From: Bidens hawaiensis
Taxonomy: Eukaryota; Streptophyta; Magnoliopsida; Asterales; Asteraceae
Direction of reading: 5' to 3'
DNA: 64,000 nt
Assembly: GCA_021521415.1 (NCBI GenBank)
Contig: JAIQDT010001650.1
Span: 434,001 to 498,000 of the forward strand
Shown here piece after piece: positions 56,537-64,000 of the stretch (position 1 is its first letter; each line of letters opens with the position of its first letter). Below the pieces are notes generated by a model, which saw only the letters and a program-made list of their open reading frames with translations, was not told the DNA's origin and searched no databases. A program made the translations under genes and the position numbers.

Positions 56537-58638
56537 ATGGCATACAAGTTTCAAAAGGGTGGTAATTGTACATTTAGTATATTTTTAGAATGCATTTTTT
56601 TTATATTACTAATTGTATTTCAAGCGTACCATCATAGCAAAAGCTAAGTGTGGGGATACCGCACCACGAGAAAATGAGGGTTCAATTAAGCGACCTAGAG
56701 TGCTTTCATGTTCATTTTGTTGTAGTTAATCCAGGTACGTGTATATTATGTTGTAACCGAACTTTGTGGGTGCAGTTCACCATAAACCCACACGAGACCA
56801 CACCCGTCCTCCCGGGCTACCGGGAGGTTTACAAGGCTTGTTGCATACGCTAAATGCAATCGTGATTCCTACGAAAGTGAGTTAGGTCTTTTATTATTTT
56901 TAACTCATTTAACAGAATTTATTATGAAACGACTTAGTTTAGCTCGATAACTGTTTTAATAAAATTAACAAATATTCATTTTCATAACTCTTAAAAGACC
57001 TGTGTCTTACACTTGTGAGAAGCTTGCTTCTACACGTCTCCAGAATTTGCAGGATCGATTGTCAGTTTAGTAATTGGTTTAGACGAGGATATACGAGTGT
57101 TTACGAGATTTCGCGAGCTGACTGGTCCTTTTCTAGTCCCGTTGGTATCAGGTGATTTCAGTTTCATAATTTATTTTGTTTTTATTACTTTAAATGTTAA
57201 AAGTGTAATTGTATAATTGTTAGTTGAACCGCCACATTTGAGCCCCGAATTTTAAAATTGCTTAATACTCAAAAAGTCAATATCAACCCCGTCCCTTAAA
57301 TGTTCATTAATCGTTTTATCTATTTTAACTTTGAGGACAATGTTTAAGTATTCTTACATTGAGGAAAATGTAAACCTCAAGTGTGGGGATGGGGGAAATC
57401 TGAAAAATTTTAGCCCAATAGTACCTCGAAGAATGTTCAAACACCAAAGTTGTTAACTGTTAATTATTTCCATTAATGCCAAGTCATGAGTTTCTGGTCA
57501 TGGTTGGTTTTTCAGCTTCTCAATAGTCTTACTCACAAATGTTTTCATAACGAGAAGTTAAAAATGGGGTCGTTTAGGCGGGGATAACGAGTCATGGGGA
57601 CAGGTACACATGTTTATATCGTCAACCCTATTCCTCCGGTACGTGTGTGAGTTGACCCAAATATATATAATACACATATAATATATAGTACACACATGTC
57701 ATTTGAGTGCTTTCATTGATGTTCATGGATTACGAGATCGTAGTTGGCAAAATGCAAAAGTGATAGAGGCAATTAGGTTAAGCCTCGTCTGGATGAGCGA
57801 GAGTGTGGGTACTGTGGGATGGGGCCTCATACATTATACATATCAGGATGGTTAATGTGAGGGGCGGGGGGTTGGGTCCCTTAGAAAACCTTTCTTGGAC
57901 TTATTTTTCATTTGTTTAACCACGACATTATGTTACGAGACGATCCGGCTAACTAGGTTTATCTACAACTGTTTTTGATTTTGTATTTGTATTTGTTCCA
58001 GTATTAAGCATCACGTTATTATGCTTAAAAAAAGTTTGAGGGAAAAGCCAAAAATACGTCTGTGTATATTCAGTTATGTAAAACTTGAAATCAGCATTTA
58101 TGTTAGTTTGCTTATTTAGAGGTTTTATAAGTCAGTTAGTTTGTATAGTAGTTTCGTTTATTTAGATGTTTTGTAATAAGTCGGGTCGGATCGTTTGAGC
58201 TACTTAAATATTTCCCTTCCATACCCTTACACCTGGCCCCGTTACAACCCTTTTAAGACCTCTTGATTTGCATTTGTGTCAAAGCAGCTTTATGGATGAA
58301 TATTTTCTTATGAGTGATACTGAGAGCAGAGTGGTACTGGCACATCTTTTGCTAGTCCATATATTAAACCGAGAGGAGAGATATTATATTACGAGGGGTA
58401 TGAGCATGTGTGCCTTAACCGGAAACAAAGTACACTTGTCTGGGCGGCTCTATTGTTTTTATTATAGCACTTAACCTTATTTGTGGGATGTCAATCTATA
58501 AAAATGTGTCAGTCTGGGAAACTGGGTATGACCTTAAACCATACTAGTATTAATGGCGATAATCTACATACCTATCATAGAGGTTGATGTTTGCTTTAGA
58601 GTTTGCTTGAGGGCAAGCAAAAGATAAGTGTGGGGATG
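56537..58638 (+). other. Non-coding 3' interior of the Athila-like element with repeated PPT-like motifs
   Basis: About 2.1 kb with no protein domain. AAGTGTGGGGAT occurs at about 56645 and 57378, and as the terminal polypurine tract at 58622-58638 (AAGATAAGTGTGGGGATG). This replaces the expected RT, RNase H and integrase. Confidence 0.75.
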
Positions 58639-59748
58639 TGATGGTTGGTTAATTTGTATATGTTTTAGTTCGTTTATTCATTAGTTTTAATCATTAATTG
58701 TAGGAACTTCGATACTTCATATGTGTTTATATGTTGCAGGTATTTGAATGTTAAATATGCTAAATTAGGGCTTGTACGAGCATGGGATGAAGTTTGGGGA
58801 TGATCGGGGAGTAAACAGAAGCTAATCAATGTGAAGAATTGAGCCTAAGCATGTTATACAAGCGTTGGATTGGAAATAAGATGAAAATATGGAATTTCAG
58901 GTCTCAGCGTAACTTACTCTGGGCCTGGCGTAACTTACGAGTTTTTTAGGGTATAAAAAGGGATAATAAACCCTAACTTGGGACTGACTTCTCTTGGCCG
59001 TTTTGGAACATCTTGGGACGATTTTGGGAGTTAGGAAACACCAATAAACATCATTCGATCGATGCCTAATGTATTCCAATCATCAATTGAAGATCTAATG
59101 GCCACCATGAGAGGCTAATTCTCTTTGAATCATACCTAGGATGTAAAGTTTGTAACGAGTTCAGTTTTCTCATGTAACTGAGAACATTTATGTATAATTG
59201 TTTATGGTTAATCTATGATTATTGATGTTTAGTATTTCTGTGTGTTCAATCGGTTTAGGTTTACGTTGATCTGAACGATTAGTTACCAGTTGCTATAATA
59301 ACTGATCATAGGGTTGTTTGATTAGGTTGAATATGATAAAGCATATAATTGCCCTTAACTGAGTCACACTGGCAGGGACTGTTTGATAACCAGTATCTTG
59401 TGTAAAGTGATTATTGATGCCTAAGGTTTTGTCTTGTTGATCAGTCTATAGTTAACTGTTAATGATTAATCTGTTAGGTTGCATGAGATTACTGTAAGTT
59501 GCTAACTTGAAGTCTCGGGTGTGATTTGCTTTTATTATTTGATTGAAACTTGTTTGTTTACTCATTTGCTTGTTTAACTCTAAATTCATATCATTGCTTA
59601 TGTGATCAGCACTAAATCTGTTACTTCATAATATTAAAGTTGTTTACACGAATCACATTGACCACATACTCCTGGTGGATACGATACCTTACTTATCCTA
59701 TCTAGATAGTTTAATTAGGTTTTTGATTGACTCAAATGACGGTCATCA
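58639..59748 (+). repeat. 3' LTR of the Athila-like element (1110 bp, internally deleted)
   Basis: Starts TGATGGTTGG, ends GGTCATCA. Relative to the 5' LTR it lacks about 125 bp between two copies of CGTAACTTAC/GCGAACTTAC (near 58936), which removes most of the GCGTAA motif cluster and the palindrome. Confidence 0.9.
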
Positions 59749-59753
59749 TATTC

Positions 59754-60400
59754 AAAATCATTACAAGTGTCAATTAGGTCTTCGAGTAAGCTTTGTCTTT
59801 ATCGAGCAGACCTAGTAATCCATAAGTGTGTTTGAACAATTCTCCGACTATGTTTTTACTTTGAATAATTTCCTTAGAAAATATTCTTCTTGCGAACTTT
59901 AATCGTCATGGTATAATCAAACTTTGCTAGAGAATATCCCACGAGAAAACATGTTCTTCTTTATCTCTTCAACCTTTTTTCACACACATATTCTAGCAAA
60001 CTTATTATGCTTGGGTACTATAGGTTGCTCGAGGTTAAAATTTTCTCGTATAAGTCCTTATGATAATTCCTTTAACTTCCTACAAGTGTTCTTGAGATTA
60101 TATTATTGAAACCTTGCTCGACCCACCAATTTACTTGGTTTAAGCATGGATAAGTCAATGGTTTGCTCTAAGACAAACCTTGCTAGACTGAAGAACAGCC
60201 TTGCTTTATGAAGTGTAGTTTGCTTGAACCTAACACTTAGAAGAATTCCAGAAGATAACCTTACTCGAAATCAGATACCTTGCTTGAATAAGTCTAAAGC
60301 TTGCTCGAAGTGCCTGGCTTGCTCTGATTCCATACTTAGCATATTTCTGAGTAGGTTGAGAAGATACCAATCTTCCTTGATCATCTCCTAGGCCAACACA
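59754..60400 (-). repeat. 5' LTR of Sirevirus B, second part, with TTGCTCGA repeats
   Basis: Continues the LTR after the TATTC duplication and ends GGCCAACACA at 60400, so in element orientation the LTR begins TGTGTTGGCC. The motif TTGCTCGA or a close variant (TTACTCGA, TTGCTTGA) recurs about eight times (for example near 60026, 60112, 60261, 60284, 60301). The outer boundary is inferred from the TG/CA rule. Confidence 0.65.
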
Positions 60401-60477
60401 CGGCTAACTGTTTAATTATTATAAGTATTAATTAACTACTTCTAACTAGATCATACTTGTACGTTAGTGAAATTCTC

Positions 60478-60575
60478 AACAAACGAACGTCCGGGGGCAG
60501 CGCCCCTGACATCACGGTTCTAGAGGCGGCAGCCCTTAGCAGGGTCCAAAAGGCAGAGCCCCTGGCTGGGGTTAG
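60478..60575. mobile_element. Fragment of the GC-rich foldback family
   Basis: GTCCGGGGGCAGCGCCCC and GGCGGCAGCCCTTAGCAGGG with GGCAGAGCCCC match the interior and one arm of the element at 9727-9975. The opposite arm is missing or too diverged to see. Confidence 0.6.
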
Positions 60576-60649
60576 AATGAAACTCGATCCTTAATAACCC
60601 TTTATAAAAGTTCATTAGAAAATTGAAGTTTAATAGAATGGAATCTCAT

Positions 60650-60815
60650 TCTAATCGAACGAGTTTCATTCTAATCGTATCGAGTTTCAATTCGATTCGA
60701 TTCGTTTCAACTCAATTCAATTCGTTTCAATCCGATTCAATTCGATTCGATTCTTTTCAATTTCAATTCAACTTGATTCTTTCAGTTCGATTCGATTCAG
60801 TTCATTTCTTAGGAA
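60650..60815. repeat. Degenerate TTCGATTCGA-type microsatellite
   Basis: A run of pentanucleotide-like units (TTCGA, TTCAA, ATTCG) with drift over about 165 bp. It yields open frames by chance but no recognisable protein. Confidence 0.75.
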
Positions 60816-61903
60816 CTCGATCCAAATATGGTTTTTCGTGACTTTCATTCTACTCACTTCCTTACATCCTGTTTTGCTTGTTTTACTGTTAAAACAAATT
60901 ATGGTTTATAACAACTTCATTTTCTTTCATTAACATGGTCTGAATGTCACTCGTCTATCATGTTTCATTCTAAACAACTTGTTTAGTACAAAGTTTATTT
61001 TTTTCTTACATCATACTGTCCGATTTGCCTTAATATCAGATCTTAAAACAAACCGACATCTAAAACCTAACCTTTATATTTAAAATGTACCTTTTAGGGT
61101 TTCGGTTTGGTTTGGATACGGACCAACACATGGATCTAGACGTGTTTCTTGTTTTTTGATGATGCTTGAATCACGAAATCTTCCTCTCTTTAGCCCACAT
61201 CTGAATCCAGGTTGCAAGGAGGTGTTTGTGTTTTTTGAGTATGTGTAGGAAGGTTGTTGATGGAATAAGGGTTTTAGGGTTTTAGGGAGGCCGGGTTTAG
61301 GGTGTTTAAATACCCCCTAACCCATGGACCTAAGGCCTATCACCATTCTTTATTACATATTTTATTGTCCAAGCCCTCAATAAATTATTTTTATTTAACT
61401 TAACCAAATAATAACACACCATTAAGTATACAAAGTTCTTTTATTTATATCAAGTGTAGGCTGTTACACGACACATCCCAAGCTTAATGTGTTTTATTTA
61501 GTATTATCTCTTATATATTAGTAGTTTGAAAGACCAATCCCAAATTTTCTATCCTTTTCCATTTTGTTGCAAACCTTTCTATTCAAAAGGAAATATATGT
61601 ATATAAATTTATTATATGAAACTTAAAATAACTATGAATCAATGTCTCATCTCCAAACTTAAAATTTTCATTGTCCCCAATACATAAATGGAAACATGAA
61701 TCAAAGATTAAAATTAAACCCCGAATACAAAAACTAAAACCTAAAAAGTAAAAAAAAAATACAAAATACAATGGAAAATACTTAGCTGATAATATGCGAG
61801 ATAGTTAATGTGCCGATCGTTTTATACGCTCACATAACAACTAAGTATTTTATTGTATTCTATGCAATACTAGCATATTGACAATCTAGCAATAGTGTTG
61901 TAC

Positions 61904-61945
<42 letters not shown>

Positions 61946-61948
<3 letters not shown>

Positions 61949-62470
61949 AAAAGGATCATGAGAGAACCTTTTTGAAATTGAGAACTATGAGGACCATTTT
62001 GAACCACAAAAAACCCAAAAATAAAAAAAATCATAAAATAAAAAAACACAAAAATCAAAAAAGTAAAAAAACCAAAATTCTTATTTTATCACCCCGGTTT
62101 CATTAAAAAAAAAAACTCGGTTTAGCTAAATTATATACACATATGTATAATAAATACATATATGTACATTTACATGTTTTTTTTTGTACACATGTTTATA
62201 ATTTAAGATAAATGATACTTACATATGTGTATATTACGTAACTAAATATTAAATGAAATTATACATATGTGTATAATACGACGTTTTTTTTTGTTTTTTT
62301 TTTGTTTTTTTTTATTTTTTTAATGAAACCGGAATGAAATATAAGAATTCTTTGTTTTTTTACATTTTTAAAATTTTTATTATTTTTTGTTTTATGATTT
62401 TTTTAAATATTTTTTTAAAGGTGTTTTTAGTGGTTCAAAATGGTTCTTAAAGTTCTCAATTTGCAAAGGG

Positions 62471-62472
<2 letters not shown>
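61946..62472. mobile_element. TA-flanked foldback element 1 (MITE-like)
   Basis: Left end AACCTTTTTGAAATTGAGAA with ACCATTTTGAACCAC is the imperfect reverse complement of the right end (GTGGTTCAAAATGGTTCTTA, then AGTTCTCAATTTGCAAAGGG). A second inner inverted pair around CCCCGGTTTCATTAAAAAA and TTTTTAATGAAACCGG lies at about 62094 and 62319. Flanked by long (TA)n runs (61909-61945 and 62473-62517). No ORF. Confidence 0.7.
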
Positions 62473-62520
<48 letters not shown>

Positions 62521-62629
62521 CAATAGAAAAATTTTCTTAAAAGGAAAACTTGAAAATAGTTAAAGAATTATTTTTAAATTCTTTTAAAAAATATTTTATA
62601 GCTTTTTTATTTCATTCTTCTTATTCGTT

Positions 62630-63200
62630 GATATTGTTTATAAAAAAGACGTCGGTGTAGTGAATATATGCAATGGTGTGTATTACATATATGCAAGAGT
62701 GTTGTATTGCATAGAATAAAACACTTTTACACATATTTGATACTAAACAACTAATAAAGCATTATTTTTAACTTTTTTTTTAAAAAAAAATTGTAATTTG
62801 TTTTTCTTTCATCTTTTTAATAAGTTAATATTGTTTTTTAAAGAAAAATAAAAGAAAAACTGTCGATGTAATGCATATGTGCAATAATGTGTATTGCGTA
62901 TATATAATAGTGTTTTATTACATATAATACAACACAATTGCATTATACAATTCACATTATTGAATATATGAAAATACAACACTATTCCGTATATGCAATG
63001 CACACTAATGCATATATGTAATACAACAGTAATGCACATATGCACAATATCAAATTTTTTTGCGTAAAATATAACACTATTGCATTTATAAAATACAAAT
63101 ACATATACACTATTCAACACTATTACACATAAAAATTACACACTATTACACGTATGCAATATAGAAAAGTGAATGTATTGCATATGTGCACTACAACGAG
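62630..63200. repeat. AT-rich direct and inverted repeats around GCATATATGCAATA
   Basis: 62650-62725 and 62862-62935 are divergent direct repeats (GTGTATTACATATATGCAAG versus GTGTATTGCGTATATATAAT, both ending in AACAC). The stretch 62940-63190 carries the motif in the other orientation. It looks like a decayed palindromic repeat, possibly a third foldback copy. Confidence 0.5.
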
Positions 63201-63420
63201 GTTTTTTTATTATTATTTTCTTTTATTTTTATAATTATATTATTTTATAGTGATTAAAACATATAAGAAGGCTGGAATAAAAAAAAATTTATAATTATTA
63301 TTGTAACATTAAATTAAAAATATTTCCTTATTAGTTCTTTAGTTCTCTCTCTAAAAATGAGTTATCTCTAGATCCTCTCGCTATATATATATATATATAT
63401 ATATATAGATATATATATAT

Positions 63421-63932
63421 ATGATTGAATCATGTGAGAATTATTTTGAAATTAATAACTTTGAGAAACATTTTAAATTACAAACAGACTCATTTAAAAA
63501 AAACTGTAACAAAAAAGCGCTAAAATCAAAAAAAGTAAAAAAACCAAAGAGGTTTATTTTTCATCCCGATTTCATAAAAGAGATAAAAAAATTAAAAATA
63601 AATATCTGTTTTGCCAAATATATGTATATGTATAATACTTATTTTTTAATTTGATACATGTTATTATTTATACACATGTGTGCAATTAAGATAATTGATA
63701 ACGTACATATGTGTACATTATGTAAATCCAGATTAAAAAAATATACATGTGAATAATTAGTTGGTTATTTAGTTTTTTTTTTGTGAAACCGAGATGAAGA
63801 ATAAATTTTTTTGGTTTTTTTACTTTTTAAAATTTTTGTTCTTTTTGTTTTATAATTTTTTAAGAGGTTTTTTTGTGACCTAAAATGGTTTTCAAAATTC
63901 TCAATTTTAAAAAGTTCTTTTAGGATCCTTAC

Positions 63933-63935
<3 letters not shown>
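63421..63935. mobile_element. TA-flanked foldback element 2, related to element 1
   Basis: Same order as 61946-62472: GAATCATGTGAGAAT, TTTTGAAATTAATAACTTTGAG, AAAAAGTAAAAAAACCAAAG, ATTTCAT near the centre, GTGAAACCGAGATGAA, then CTAAAATGGTTTTCAAAATTC at the right end. Flanked by (TA)n on the left (63384-63420) and (TG)n on the right (63939-63977). Confidence 0.65.

Positions 63936-63938
<3 letters not shown>

Positions 63939-63977
<39 letters not shown>
63939..63977. repeat. (TG)n microsatellite
   Basis: An uninterrupted TG run beside the right end of foldback element 2. Confidence 0.9.
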
Positions 63978-63979
<2 letters not shown>

Positions 63980-64000
63980 GATGAGTATTATTATAGAACT

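Larger units (their letters stand above)
52096..59748 (+). mobile_element. Athila-like element with gag and protease only (7653 bp)
   Basis: Direct LTRs at 52096-53330 and 58639-59748, TATTC duplications at 52091-52095 and 59749-59753, tRNA-Asp-type PBS (53334-53351) and polypurine tract (58622-58638). The interior codes for gag and an aspartic protease and then has about 2.1 kb of non-coding DNA with no RT, RNase H or integrase. It is therefore non-autonomous. Gag and protease are themselves broken by several stops and frameshifts. Confidence 0.9.
28198..60400 (-). mobile_element. Sirevirus 'B' (Ty1/copia), old, interrupted by two later insertions
   Basis: Minus-strand pieces in copia order: LTR (59754-60400 plus 51703-52095), PBS (51688-51700), gag (51329-50697 continuing 38344-35635), integrase (35367-34161), RT/RNase H (33903-32363), a long spacer and a third ORF (30015-28198). 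A coiled-coil third ORF downstream of RNase H and a long gag mark Sireviruses. Sirevirus A interrupts gag with CAGGG duplication; an Athila-like element interrupts the 5' LTR with TATTC duplication. The 3' LTR is missing, apparently cut near 28190 by chromovirus debris. Every coding block is broken. Confidence 0.82.
60401..61908. other. AT-rich spacer without genes
   Basis: No supported ORF. It holds the foldback fragment (60478-60575), a TTCGA/TTCAA repeat tract (60650-60815), a short GGGTTTTAGGGTTTTAGGG stretch (61265-61310) and otherwise featureless AT-rich sequence. Confidence 0.6.

Noticed and set aside
60623..60841. 72-codon plus-strand open frame
   Set aside because: It is a translation of the TTCGA/TTCAA microsatellite; low-complexity Ser/Phe/Asn sequence without a domain.
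61265..61310. GGGTTTTAGGGTTTTAGGG resembling plant telomere repeats (TTTAGGG)
   Set aside because: Only two or three imperfect units, with spacing of eight rather than seven in part; this is common in AT-rich plant DNA and does not make a telomeric tract.
62809..63120. 103-codon minus-strand Cys-rich open frame
   Set aside because: Composed of ATGCAATA-type repeats read as Cys/Ile/Tyr; a low-complexity artefact.
1..64000. CRISPR array, bacterial operon, phage or tRNA/rRNA genes
   Set aside because: Repeats are LTRs and microsatellites without regular spacers; tRNA-like matches are only 13-18 nt primer-binding sites; no operon-like gene order.

Overview
The window is plant nuclear DNA built almost entirely from nested LTR retrotransposons. 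I found no host protein-coding gene, tRNA or rRNA. Ty3/gypsy chromoviruses of Tekay type, Athila-type elements, a Sirevirus with a long third ORF, TA-flanked foldback elements and AT-rich spacers point to a flowering plant. The style resembles the large genomes of the daisy family, but that is inference.

Layout, left to right. (1) 1-9718 is a minus-strand Tekay-like chromovirus, cut by the window edge. It has ~2 kb LTRs, a broken gag-pol with chromodomain, and an unexpected intact 385-codon ORF between the primer-binding site (PBS) and gag. It sits in a plus-strand LTR remnant (9719-11014) carrying a GC-rich foldback element. (2) 11015-23378 is a minus-strand non-autonomous Athila-like element (tRNA-Asp PBS, one small Cys/His ORF). 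A minus-strand Ty1/copia element (12523-20416, target duplication GGAAT) is inserted in it. (3) 23379-28197 is a pile of LTR fragments. (4) 28198-60400 is an old, degenerate minus-strand Sirevirus ('B'). It is interrupted in gag by a very young Sirevirus ('A', 38350-50691, target duplication CAGGG, LTRs identical by eye). It is also interrupted in its 5' LTR by a plus-strand Athila-like element with gag and protease only (52096-59748, target duplication TATTC). (5) 60401-64000 is AT-rich spacer with a foldback fragment, microsatellites and two related TA-flanked foldback elements.

The most interesting signals are non-coding. LTRs of five different families each carry GC-rich perfect or near-perfect palindromes upstream of a TATA box. 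Sirevirus A carries dozens of copies of a GGCGAAGTT/AACTTCGCC half-site in its LTRs, leader and pol-ORF3 spacer, while Sirevirus B carries a different reiterated motif (TACTCGAA/TTGCTCGA) in equivalent places. Both Sireviruses have splice-acceptor-like sequence immediately before the ATG of ORF3, and A also has one at the gag-pol junction. Non-coding blocks between RNase H and ORF3 are conserved between A and B.

All similarity statements are by-eye comparisons within the window; no database search was run.
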